A DNA stretch of 64,000 nucleotides from Streptomyces nodosus (GTDB lineage: Bacteria; Actinomycetota; Actinomycetes; Streptomycetales; Streptomycetaceae), in NCBI RefSeq assembly GCF_008704995.1, contig NZ_CP023747.1:4991501-5055500 (forward strand), in the 5' to 3' direction. The notes under the pieces are model-generated. The model was not told where the DNA came from. It ran no database searches and saw only the letters and a list, made by a program, of their open reading frames with translations. A program made the translations under genes and the position numbers. Positions 25,999-35,700 of the stretch are shown here, piece after piece (the stretch's first letter is position 1; each line of letters opens with the position of its first letter).

Positions 25999-28900
25999 AT
26001 GCCCGACGCGACGGCACGTCATGGTCCCGACCGGCGCGGCGAGCAGCCCGGCGCCGGACCTCCCGTCCCCTCTGCGGGCGACCCGATCGCCGAACTGGTC
26101 GCCGTGCTGCGGGACATCGGCCTCGACCCCGACGGGGTGCAGCTGTGCGACGCGCTCTGGCTGGCCCGCTGGACCCGTCCGGTGCCTCTTGGGGAGCCCG
26201 CGCAGGAGCAGCCGCCCGGGCCCGCCGGTCCGGGCGTCCCACCCGCCCGGACCCGGTTCTCCGGCGGCACGATCACCGAACCGCCGCGCTCCCGCCCGGT
26301 TCCGCCGGAACCGCTGCCGTACCAGGGGGAGGGCCACCCGCGCGTCGCCCTGTACCCGGTGCCCCCGCACGGCAGGGAGCACGGCCGGGGCAGGACGCGG
26401 ACCTCGGCGCTGCCGGTCGGCGTGCCCGTCGCCCCCGCTCTCCCCAGCCCCCTCGAACTCCAGCGCGCCTTACGGCCGTTACAGGGCTACCGGAGCGCCG
26501 CGCCACCGCTGAGGTCGGTGCTCGACGAAACGGCGACGGCGGAGCTGAGCGCCCGGGCCGGCGGTCTGGTGCTGCCCGTCTTCCGCGCGGTCACCCGGGC
26601 TGACGCGCGGCTGCAGATGGTGCTCGACGTCTCCTCGTCGATGCGGGTGTGGGACCAGATGTTCGCCGAACTCATCCAGGTGTTCGGCCAGTTGGGGGCG
26701 TTCCGGGACATCCAGCTGAGCTATCTGCACCAGGGCCCGGACGGCGCGCCCGCGGTCAGCCGCAGCCCCGAGCCGGGCAGCGCCCCGCTGCACTCGGCCG
26801 ACCGGCTGAGCGACCCCACGGGCCGCCGTATCACCCTGCTGGTCAGCGACTGTGCGGGCCCCCTCTGGCGCAGCGGGCACGCCCACCGGCTGCTGCACCA
26901 GCTGGCCCGGCAGGCTCCCGCCGCGGTGCTCCAGCCGCTTCCGCAGCGCATGTGGAACCGCACCCGGCTGCCCGTCAGCCATGGCGAGCTGACCCGCGGG
27001 GAATCGCTCGGCGGCGCCACCGCGCTCCGGGTCCGCACCCCGGGCGGCCCGCCCCCGCAGGCCCGGCAGGGCGCCCTCCCGGTGCCGGTGCTGCCGCCCG
27101 AGCCGGTGGCCCTGGGCGCCTGGGCGCGGCTGCTGTCCGGGGCGGGCTCAGGACCGGTGGCAGGCGCCGTGGGCTGGGTGCGCGCCGATCAGCCGCCCGC
27201 CCCTGCGCCGCGGCCCGGACGCCGCCCCTCGGCGCTCGAACTGGTCAGCCGCTTCCGCTCCACCGCCTCCCCGGCCGCGGGCCGGCTGGCCGTCTATCTC
27301 GCCGCCGCCCCGCTGTGCCTGCCGGTGATGCAACTGGTGCAGCGGACCATGCTGCCCGGATCCGGGCCGTCCGAACTGGCCGAGGTGCTGCTGAGCGGCC
27401 TGCTCACCCGGACCGGGGAGGACCACGGCACCGACGGCGTCCAGTGGTACGCGTTCGCGCCCGGGGTGCAGGAGTCCCTGCTGTCCCCGCTCGGCCGGGA
27501 CGAGGCCGTGCTGGTGCTCAAACACTGCTCGGAGTACATCGAGCAGCGCTTCGGGAAGGGCGGCCCCAACTTCCCCGCCCTCGCCCTGGCGCAGCTCGGC
27601 GACGGGGGCCCGGCACGTCCCTACGCGCCCGACACGGCGTATCCGGAGGAGAACGGCGACAACGGCGGCGCGGCCCCGGTCCCCCAGCCCTTCGCCGAGG
27701 TGGCCGCGCGGGTCCTGGAGCGCTTCATGCCGGGGCCCCGGCAACCGGCTCTCTACGGGAGCCGGGAAGGAGCGGGGCCGCCCACGGCACGCCCCCCGCA
27801 CCGGGCGGTCGTCCGGGCTCGTTCCCTGGTGGAGCGGTTCGACCGGGAGGGCATGATCCAGGACCTCATCGACGCCGTGCAGCTGCTGCGGGGCGCCACG
27901 GAGCATCAGCCGGCCGGGAGCACCGACCCCGAGCTGTGGGCCGCGTACGCGCATGCCGCCCTGCGGCTGTGGCAGGTGCTGGGCGGCGCGGAACTGCTGC
28001 GCGAGGCGGAGACCGCGGCGGACCGGGCCGTGGCCCACCCCCGCGCCCTGCGGGAACGGGCGGTGCTGGCCCGGGTGCTGAGCGCCTCCGCCACCGACCG
28101 CAGACGCCACGGCGACCGGCGTGGCGCACTGGACCTGCTGCGCCGCGCGGACCGGGAGTACGCCGTGGCCTGCGCGGCTCCCGAACTGGACGAGGAGGAG
28201 GCCCTCGAACTCACCCTGGAGCGCGTCGGCGCACTGGAGTCGCAGTGGCGGCTCGGCGGCGACAGCGCGCTGCTCCAGGGCGCCGTCGGCATGCTGGAGG
28301 CGTTCGCCGACGCCTGGCCCGACCCGCTCCACCGGCCCCCCGGACTGCCGCTAGCCCACGGCCGGATCCTGCTGCGCCTCTCGGGCGTCACCGCCGACCC
28401 CGAACAGGCCCGCCGCTACGCCGGACAGGCCGCGCAGTCGCTGCGCGGCGCGCTGGAGAACGTCCCCGGGGGAGACGGCGAATCCCCGGTGCAGGAGCCG
28501 CGCGAACGGGTCCGCGTCCTCCTCGACCTGGTGGACGCGCTGCTCGGCGCCGGCGGCGCCCCGGACGAGGCCCAGGCACGGGTCGTCGAGGCGCTGGGGC
28601 TCACCCGGGAGCAGGGCCTGCGCGCCGCCCTCCTGGTGCGCGCCGGACGCATCGGGGCGGCCCGCTACGCCGAGACCGGCGAACCGGATGAACTCCTCGA
28701 TGCCGCAAGCCACTTCGCCCGGGCCGCCCAGCGGATGTCGCGGGACGCGCCCGCCCACGCCGATGTGCTGGCCGAGTGGGGCGAGACACTGCTGCGCCGC
28801 GCCGCCCTGGAGACCGGCTCCCGGACCCTGGAGCCGCTGTCCCGGGCGATCCGGGTGCTGCGGGACTGCCGCACCGAGACCCCGGCGGGCAGCCCGCACC

Positions 28901-29382
28901 TCGCCTACCGCCTGCTGCTGCTGGGCCGGGCGCTGATGCTCCGCTACCGGGCCCGGGGCGACCGGGTGGATCTGCGCGAGGCCGAGCACCTCTTCGGGCT
29001 CGCCGCGGGGGAGGCACACGATCCGCTGCTGGCCGCCCGCTGCCGGCTGGAGGCGGGCCAGGTGCAGTTCGAGGCGTATCAGACCCTGGGGCGCCCCTCC
29101 CGCCTGGACGAGGCCGTCGACGCGTTCCGGGCCGCCGCGGAGGCGGCCCGGGAGGCCGAGCAGGAGGCGGAAACCGACCGGCGACGACAGGAGACCGTCG
29201 AACTCGGCGCTCAGGCACACCACTGGCGGGGTATGTCCTACGAGGCGGCGGCCCGTCCGCGCGCGGCCCGCGAGGCGTACCGGGCCGCCCGGGCGGAGTG
29301 GGCGAGGCTGCCGGAGGACCATGTGGGCGCGGGCGAACCGACGGCACGGCAGACCGCGCAACGCCTGGCGGAACTGGAGTGA
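25999..29382 (+). CDS. vWA-domain protein with long helical-repeat C-terminus (SAV_2336-like), two TTA codons
   Basis: 1127 aa. N-terminal region (1-170) is a SAV_2336-like domain (DPIAELVAVLRDIGLDPDGV). A von Willebrand A domain follows, with MIDAS signature DVSSSM at residues 210-215 and a second metal-region segment LLVSDCAGPLW. From about residue 600 the protein is a helical, TPR-like solenoid (YRLLLLGRALMLRYRARGDR, then EAYQTLGRPSRLDEAVDAF). The vWA domain is the expected partner of the MoxR ATPase. Leu158 and Leu161 are TTA codons (26470-26472 and 26479-26481), rare in Streptomyces and dependent on bldA tRNA. Confidence 0.87.
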   Translation: MPDATARHGPDRRGEQPGAGPPVPSAGDPIAELVAVLRDIGLDPDGVQLCDALWLARWTRPVPLGEPAQEQPPGPAGPGVPPARTRFSGGTITEPPRSRPVPPEPLPYQGEGHPRVALYPVPPHGREHGRGRTRTSALPVGVPVAPALPSPLELQRALRPLQGYRSAAPPLRSVLDETATAELSARAGGLVLPVFRAVTRADARLQMVLDVSSSMRVWDQMFAELIQVFGQLGAFRDIQLSYLHQGPDGAPAVSRSPEPGSAPLHSADRLSDPTGRRITLLVSDCAGPLWRSGHAHRLLHQLARQAPAAVLQPLPQRMWNRTRLPVSHGELTRGESLGGATALRVRTPGGPPPQARQGALPVPVLPPEPVALGAWARLLSGAGSGPVAGAVGWVRADQPPAPAPRPGRRPSALELVSRFRSTASPAAGRLAVYLAAAPLCLPVMQLVQRTMLPGSGPSELAEVLLSGLLTRTGEDHGTDGVQWYAFAPGVQESLLSPLGRDEAVLVLKHCSEYIEQRFGKGGPNFPALALAQLGDGGPARPYAPDTAYPEENGDNGGAAPVPQPFAEVAARVLERFMPGPRQPALYGSREGAGPPTARPPHRAVVRARSLVERFDREGMIQDLIDAVQLLRGATEHQPAGSTDPELWAAYAHAALRLWQVLGGAELLREAETAADRAVAHPRALRERAVLARVLSASATDRRRHGDRRGALDLLRRADREYAVACAAPELDEEEALELTLERVGALESQWRLGGDSALLQGAVGMLEAFADAWPDPLHRPPGLPLAHGRILLRLSGVTADPEQARRYAGQAAQSLRGALENVPGGDGESPVQEPRERVRVLLDLVDALLGAGGAPDEAQARVVEALGLTREQGLRAALLVRAGRIGAARYAETGEPDELLDAASHFARAAQRMSRDAPAHADVLAEWGETLLRRAALETGSRTLEPLSRAIRVLRDCRTETPAGSPHLAYRLLLLGRALMLRYRARGDRVDLREAEHLFGLAAGEAHDPLLAARCRLEAGQVQFEAYQTLGRPSRLDEAVDAFRAAAEAAREAEQEAETDRRRQETVELGAQAHHWRGMSYEAAARPRAAREAYRAARAEWARLPEDHVGAGEPTARQTAQRLAELE

Positions 29383-29407
29383 GCGGGGCGAACGGGAGGG
29401 ACGGGCC

Positions 29408-29617
29408 ATGGGCGTACCGGACGGAGCGCCCTTCGGGGCGCCGGACGGGCAGGCGGCGGAGGAGCGGACGCGGGAGCCGCTGCCCGACCTGCTGGAGCTG
29501 GATCTGGGGGAGCTGAGGACGGTCGAGCATCCGGTGCTGCGTGAGGTGCTGGAGGAACTGCGGGACCGGGCGGCACGGCCGAGCGAGATGCTGTGGGGGT
29601 TCAACAGCTCCCTGTAG
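29408..29617 (+). CDS. fxsA: FxSxx-COOH RiPP precursor peptide
   Basis: 69-aa peptide whose C-terminus is MLWGFNSSL: Phe65-Asn66-Ser67 plus two residues gives the F-x-S-x-x terminus of the FxSxx-COOH family. The leader is acidic and helical (LPDLLELDLGELRTVEHPVL). Radical SAM maturases of this family form a three-residue cyclophane across the F-x-S motif (established for the FXS/triceptide class). The ATG at 29408 has GGGAGGG eight bases upstream. It starts 25 bp after the vWA gene. The maturase gene begins 230 bp downstream, so separate transcription is possible. No protease or exporter for the core peptide is adjacent. Confidence 0.88.
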   Translation: MGVPDGAPFGAPDGQAAEERTREPLPDLLELDLGELRTVEHPVLREVLEELRDRAARPSEMLWGFNSSL

Positions 29618-29847
29618 GGGGAGCGGAGGCCGGGGCGACGCCGGAGAGCGGCGCCGACGCGGTTGCTTTCGGTCGCGGACGCCGCTCGCAGGCACTGGTT
29701 TCGGTCGAATTCCGCGCTCGGCCGGTCCGCTGCGGACGCCGGACGTTTGCGCCGGCCCCGGGGAGGCATGTGCCCGTTGCGGACAAGCGGGCCGGGCCCG
29801 GCGGCGGTACCGCCGGAGCACGTGCCGTACGGCATGGGGGTGCTGGA
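29618..29847. other. Gap between fxsA and fxsB with a 9-bp direct repeat
   Basis: 230 bp with no gene. TTTCGGTCG occurs at 29667-29675 and 29699-29707, 32 bp apart. It may hold a promoter for fxsB; no convincing hexamers were found. Confidence 0.4.
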
Positions 29848-31074
29848 GTGTCGTCGTACAGCGCTCCCCCGCACCCTCAGGAGAAGCCCGGCCCCGCCGG
29901 AGGCGACGGCCCCTTCCCCTTCCGGCAGTTCATCGTGAAGGTCCACGGCCGGTGCAATCTGGCCTGCCGCTACTGCTATCTGTACGAGGGCCCCGACCAC
30001 ACCTGGCAGGACCGGCCGGCCGGTGCCTCGGCCGAGGTGCTGGAGCGCACCGCACACCGCATCGCGGAGCACGCCCACGCCCACGGCCTGACGGGGCTGT
30101 CGCTGGTCCTGCACGGGGGAGAGCCGCTGCTGGCGGGCGCGGAGACACTGGCGCGCTTCACCGGGCTGGTCCGCGACCGGGTCACGGCCGGCTGCACCGT
30201 CCACCCCGTCGTGCAGACCAACGCCACCCTGCTCACCGGGGAGCGCGCCGCCACCCTGGCCCGGCACGGCATCCGTATCGGCATCAGCCTCGACGGGGGC
30301 CTCCCCGCCCACAACGCGCGGCGCCTGGACCGCGCGGGCCGACCCTCCTGGCCCGCCGCCGCGCGCGGCGCCCGCCTGGTCGCCGACCGGTTCCCCGAGG
30401 CGTACGCCGGGATCCTCACCGTGGTGGACCCGGCCCTGGACCCGCTGGAGACCTACGAGTCCCTGCTCGCACTGCGCCCCCCGGCCCTGGATCTGCTGCT
30501 GCCGCACGGGAACTGGTCGGCCCCGCCCCCGTATCTGGACGGCACCGGCACCCCCTACGGCGACTGGCTGTGCGCCGTCTTCGACCGCTGGTGGGGAGCG
30601 GGACGGCGGGAGACCCGGGTACGTCTCTTCGAGGAATGCCTGGCGCTGCTGCTGGGGCTGCCGGCCGCCACGGAGTCGCTCGGCCTGGCACCGTTCGACG
30701 CGGTGGTGGTGGAGACGGACGGGTCCATCGAGCAGGTGGACTCGCTGAAATCGGCGTACGAGGGCGCCGCGCGCACCGGCCTCGACGTGTTCCGCCACTC
30801 CTTCGACGAGGCGCTGCGCCATCCCGGCGTCGCGGCACGGCAGGCGGGCGCCGCCGCACTGGCCGCGCGGTGCCGGGCGTGTCCCCTGCTCACCGTCTGC
30901 GGAGGCGGCCAGTACGCCCACCGCTACCGAGCCGGGGACGGCTTCGCCCATCCCTCCGTGTACTGCACCGACCTTCAGCGATTCATCCGCCATGTGGCGA
31001 AGCGGCTCGCCGACGGCGCGACGGCGCCCCGGGCGTCCGCCCCCGCCGTCCCAGGGGAAGGGAGAGCCCCGTGA
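29848..31074 (+). CDS. fxsB: FxsB-type radical SAM/SPASM maturase
   Basis: 408 aa from a GTG at 29848. The radical SAM cluster is CNLACRYC (Cys36, Cys40, Cys43) after an FRQFIVKVHGR strand, followed by a YLYEGPDHTW stretch and a GGEPLL motif. C-terminal Cys residues (CRACPLLTVCGGGQYAHRY and VYC) fit the SPASM-like region that binds extra Fe-S clusters. It uses SAM to crosslink side chains in the FxsA C-terminus. Its stop overlaps the HExxH gene start, so the two modifying enzymes are translated together. Confidence 0.9.
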   Translation: MSSYSAPPHPQEKPGPAGGDGPFPFRQFIVKVHGRCNLACRYCYLYEGPDHTWQDRPAGASAEVLERTAHRIAEHAHAHGLTGLSLVLHGGEPLLAGAETLARFTGLVRDRVTAGCTVHPVVQTNATLLTGERAATLARHGIRIGISLDGGLPAHNARRLDRAGRPSWPAAARGARLVADRFPEAYAGILTVVDPALDPLETYESLLALRPPALDLLLPHGNWSAPPPYLDGTGTPYGDWLCAVFDRWWGAGRRETRVRLFEECLALLLGLPAATESLGLAPFDAVVVETDGSIEQVDSLKSAYEGAARTGLDVFRHSFDEALRHPGVAARQAGAAALAARCRACPLLTVCGGGQYAHRYRAGDGFAHPSVYCTDLQRFIRHVAKRLADGATAPRASAPAVPGEGRAP

Positions 31075-32552
31075 TGCTTCCGGCGGTCACCGGCCGGGCC
31101 CTCGCCGAACTCGGCCGCACCGAGGGCGGCCCCGACACCCTCGCGCTCCTGGTGCGCGACCAGGACACCCGACGACTGCTGACGCTGCGCGCGGTCCTCG
31201 ACGCGGTGGACGGCGCGGACGACACCCTGTGCCCGCCCCGGGCGCGGGCGCGGATGCGCGAGGACTGGGCGCTGCTGGTGGCGGCGGACGGGGGAGGGAC
31301 GGAACCCGCCCAGGGCACCCCCGGGCCCCCGCACTCCGCGTCCACCGCCCGCCGCTCACCCGCCCGGGACCGGCTGCTTCACCCCCTGATCGGCCCCTGG
31401 GCCGGCCGCTGTCTGCGCGGCCTGGACCCGGGAGCGGGGCCGCCGGACGAGGAGCGCGCCCGGGAACTCGCGCGGGACCTGGCCCACTTCGGCGCCGTGG
31501 CCGCGGTGGCGGCGGCCCGGGCCGGGATCTCCTTCACCGTACGGCTGACGGCCCGGGACGGAGTGCTGGCGCTGCCGTCCCTCGGGGCGCTGCACACGGC
31601 GGAGAGCGGGGACGCGGTGGTGGAGGTCGTCCACCGGCGGGGCCGGCTGACGGTGCGGCAACGCGGCGCCCAGGACGTCGTGGTGCACCCGGAGAACGGG
31701 ATCGGCGCCTGGTCGGGCTCGCTCGCCTGGACCCCCGCCTATGCCCTGCCGGGCCTCGTCCCCGGGGCCGCCCCCATGCCCCTGGACGACCTCGACCCCT
31801 ACCGCACCGCCCGCGGCGGGCGACGCCACCGCACCATGAGCGGCCCGGCGACACTGGACGAGCCCGAGCGCAAACGCTGGGCGCAGGCCTGGGCGGGCAC
31901 GGCCGGGGCGCTGGCCCTGGGGGGAGAGAGCCGGCTCGTGGAGGCCGTCACCCTGCTGCGCTGCCTGGTCCCGCTGGCCGCCCCGCCGGGCACCGCCACC
32001 GGCGAAGGAGGCGGCGGAAGCTGCAGCGCCACGCGTCGCGAGGCGTTCGGGGCCCTGCTCAGCAGCACCCCGCCGACGGCGACGGTGTTCGCCGCCACCC
32101 TGGTGCACGAGCTGAACCATGCCAAACTCGCGGCGCTCGGCGAGATGGTGGTGCTCCATCAGGCCGATGCCGGCGAGCGGTACTTCGCCCCCTGGCGGCC
32201 GGACCCGAGGCCCTACGACGGTCTGCTCCAGGGCGCCTATGCGCATCTGGCGCTCGCGGACCACCACCAACGCTGCGCTCTGGCCGCCGTACGGCCCGCC
32301 GACCGGGAGGCGGCGTGGGCCCTGCACGCGCGCTATCTGACGCAGGTGGGGGCGGCGCTGCCGGCCCTCGTCGGTTCGCCCCGGCTCACCGCCGTGGGAA
32401 GGCGGTTCGTGGACGCGATGGTCGCCACCCACCAGAGGCTGGCCGCACAGCCGGCGCCGCGTGGTCATATGGTCCGGGCGCAGGCGTATGTCGAGGCCGC
32501 CCGCACCCTGTGGACACAGCGCCACGCGTCCCCGCTCTCCCCCGCCGAATGA
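31071..32552 (+). CDS. HExxH-motif peptide-modifying enzyme (aKG-HExxH type)
   Basis: 493 aa. The zinc/iron-binding signature is HELNH at residues 346-350, in TLVHELNHAKLAALGEM. The family is found with radical SAM RiPP maturases, and members have been assigned as alpha-ketoglutarate-dependent peptide beta-hydroxylases rather than proteases. The N-terminal half is helical with a variable ADGGGTEPAQGTPGPP linker near residue 70. It starts at GTG 31071 or ATG 31074, either overlapping fxsB. It likely adds a further modification to the FxsA peptide; the target residue is not known. Confidence 0.85.
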   Translation: MMLPAVTGRALAELGRTEGGPDTLALLVRDQDTRRLLTLRAVLDAVDGADDTLCPPRARARMREDWALLVAADGGGTEPAQGTPGPPHSASTARRSPARDRLLHPLIGPWAGRCLRGLDPGAGPPDEERARELARDLAHFGAVAAVAAARAGISFTVRLTARDGVLALPSLGALHTAESGDAVVEVVHRRGRLTVRQRGAQDVVVHPENGIGAWSGSLAWTPAYALPGLVPGAAPMPLDDLDPYRTARGGRRHRTMSGPATLDEPERKRWAQAWAGTAGALALGGESRLVEAVTLLRCLVPLAAPPGTATGEGGGGSCSATRREAFGALLSSTPPTATVFAATLVHELNHAKLAALGEMVVLHQADAGERYFAPWRPDPRPYDGLLQGAYAHLALADHHQRCALAAVRPADREAAWALHARYLTQVGAALPALVGSPRLTAVGRRFVDAMVATHQRLAAQPAPRGHMVRAQAYVEAARTLWTQRHASPLSPAE

Positions 32553-32659
32553 GCGAAGGTCCCCGTGGCGGAGGGCGTCTTGCGCAAAGATCGTCACGAC
32601 GCACAGAGAGCCGAAGCATCGCACGCCGGTCGCGCCCGGCGGCCTACCGGAGTACGGCG

Positions 32660-32672
32660 CCTAGGTTCTAGG
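32660..32672. promoter_or_regulatory. Palindrome CCTAG-GTT-CTAGG upstream of fxsT
   Basis: A 5-bp inverted repeat with 3-bp spacer, 31 bp before the fxsT start, in an AT-richer patch (TTCTAGGATTTTTC). It could be part of a promoter or an operator for fxsT. Confidence 0.35.
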
Positions 32673-32703
32673 ATTTTTCGGGATGAGCCAGGGAGGCCGC
32701 TGC

Positions 32704-35700
32704 ATGTCCGGAGCTCGTACGCCGGTCGGACCGACCGAGAAGGGGGCCGGGAGGCAGACCGTCACGATCAGCTTCGCCGGGTTCAACCGGGCCTGGGCGG
32801 CCTGGATCGGCGACCGGCTCGAGCGCCGGGGTCTGCGGGTGGTGTATCTGCGCTGGGACTCCCCGTCGGGGATCCCCCTCGAGGACCTGCTGCGCGATCT
32901 GAAGCTCGCCGAGGGCCGCATCCTGATCGTCGTCAGCGAGTGGTACTTCCAGCTGGGCCCGCGCACCCACGAGGAGTGGAACGCGGCCCTGCGCGCGGTC
33001 GTGGGTCCCGACCCGTCCCGTTTCGCCGCCGTCTCCGTCACCACGTCCGCCGTGCCCGCGGCGTCCGCCGTGCTCGCCGCCGTCGACCTGACCAACATGG
33101 GCGCCGAGGAGGCCGAGCGCCGGCTGCTGGACCGGCTGGACCTGCCCGCCCAGCCGCAGTCAGAGCCCGCGCACGACGCCCGGCGCGGGCCGCGCTTCCC
33201 CGCCGCCATGCCCGAGGTCTGGGGCGGTGTGCCGCGCCGCAACACGCGCTTCACCGGCCGCGAGACCCTGCTGAACGACGCCTACCACCTGCTGCAGGGC
33301 GCCGAGCCCGGTGCGGGGGTGCTCACCCTGCACGGCATGTCGGGTGTCGGCAAGACCCAGACCGCCGCCGAGTATGTCTACCGGTTCGGCTCCGAGTACG
33401 ACGTGGTGTGGTGGGTCAACGCGGAGAAGAGGGTCGGCTACCGCCGTCTGCTCGCCGAACTCGCCCCGAAGCTGGGCCTCGCCACGGGCCAGGAGTACGG
33501 CGAGCGCCTGCGCGCCGTCCGTGACTCGCTGCGCCGGGGCGATCCGTACGCCCGCTGGCTGCTGGTCCTGGACGGCGCGGACGAGCCGGACCAGATCTGG
33601 GACCTGGTGCCGACCGGCCCGGGGCATGTGCTGATCACCTCGCGCAACCCGGAGTGGACCGAGCACAACAGCAGACTGCTCGAGGTGCCGGTGTACCAGC
33701 GCTATGAGTCGGTGGCCTTCATCCGACGCCGCGCCCCACGGCTGACCGAGGCCGAGGCCGACCAGCTCGCCGAGGCCCTGGAGGACCTTCCGCTGCTGCT
33801 GGACCAGACGGCCGGCTGGCTCAACGACTCCGATCTCTCGGTCGACGACTACATCGGCCTCCTGGAGGGCGGCATCGACCAGGACGTGGTCAAGGTGTCC
33901 GCGGACTTCCCGCTCGCCTTCCAGACCGCGTGGTCGATACTGCTGAACAAGCTGCGTGAGACCGTCCCGGAGTCCGTGGACCTGCTGCGGCTGTGCACCT
34001 TCTTCGCGCCCGGCTTCGTCCCCGTGCGGCTGCTCAAGGAGATGCCGCACGACGAACTGCCGGAGCAGGTCGCCGGGTTGCTCAACGACCCGCTGCTGTG
34101 GAACAAGGCGATCAACCAGCTGCGCCAGTACTCCGTGGTCCGCCTGGAGTCCCACGACACGACCGCCGACGACCCCTCGGCCACCGGCGAGTCGCTGTAT
34201 CTGCACCGCATGGTGCACCAGATCGTCGGCGAGGACATGCCGGCCGAGGACCGCGAGGAGTTCATCACGGTGGTGCGGCAGGCCCTGGCGGCGGCGGACC
34301 CCCGCAGACCGACGGACCCGGACCTGTGGCCCGCCTACGCGGAGATCGTCCCCCATCTGAAGTACGCGGACGTCCTCAACAGCACCGACCCCGCCATCCA
34401 GCGCCTGGTCTTCAACTGCCTGCGGTACATGTACTTCTCGGGCGAGTACCGGGCGGGGATCAAGCTCGGCGAGCGCGCCCTGGCGACCTGGCGTGCCCTG
34501 CTGGGCGAGGCCCACCCGCGCATCTGGGAGCTGACGTACCACTACGCCAACCTGCTGCGCGCGGTCGGCGACTACGCCCGTACCGAGGCCATCGAGCGGG
34601 TCGCCGTCGACCATCTGCGCCAGGAGCGCGGGCCGCAGGACCTGGAGCATCTCCGCGCGTCGAGCGGCCTCGCCGCGGATCTGCGCGGCCTGGGCCGCTA
34701 CGACGAGGCGTTCCAGGTCTCCCAGTGGACCCTGGCGGCGTATCGCGAACTCCTCGGCGAACAGGACTCCCGGACCCTGAACGCCCAGAACAACCTCGGG
34801 GCCACCCTGGTGCTGCTCGGCCGCTACGAGGAGGCTCTGGAGAGCGACCGCCGGACCCTCGAGGCACGACGCCAGTTGCTGAGGGCACGCCACCCCTGGA
34901 CGCTCTACTCGGAGACCTCCTACGCCATCGATCTGCGCCTGCTGGGGCGCTACGGCGAGGCCGAGTCGGTCCAGACGAAGAACGTCAGGGAACAGCTGCG
35001 GGTGCTGGGCGCCAAGAACCCCTACACCCTGAAGGCCCGGCACAACCTGGCCTGCTGTCACTACCGCAGCGGCGACCGCGAGCAGGCGGGGAAGCTCTTC
35101 GCCGATGTGCTGGAACAGTCGGAGCGGGTGCTGGGCGAGACCAATCCGGACACGCTCCGGTACGCCGTCAGCCAGAGCTGCTTCACCCGCGAGCACGGCG
35201 ACATCGACCAGGCGCGTGAGCTCAGCGAGGCCACCATCGCCCGCTATGAGGTGATGCTCGCCGAAGGCCATCCCTTCGTCGCCGGAGCCCGCGCCAACCA
35301 CGCCCTCATCCTGCGCGGCGTGGGCGAGCGGGACCACGCCCATGTCCTGGTCGAGCAGGCGCTGACGGACATGACCGCGGCCGTGGGCCCGGACCACCCC
35401 TGGACCCTGGGCTGTGCGGTCAACGCCTCGGCCCTGCGCAGCCTCGTCGGGGATCCGGAGTCGGCGGCCGAACTCAGCGGGACCACGGCCGCCCGGGCCG
35501 CCGAGGTGCTGGGGCGGACGCATCCACTGACCCTCTCCGCCCGTATCGCCCGGGCCGCGGACCTCCGTTCACTGCGGGACGGGCGGCAGGCGGAGAAGCT
35601 GGAGCAGGAGGCGCTGTCCGATCTCGCCGCGACGCTCGGCCCGCAGCATGTCCACACCATCTCGGCCCGCGCCCGCAGCCGCCCGTTCTGGGACTTCGAA

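Noticed and set aside
26649..28691. A 680-codon frame inside the vWA gene in another phase
   Set aside because: Pro/Arg/Gly-rich translation with no domain, while the vWA frame shows MIDAS and TPR patterns throughout.
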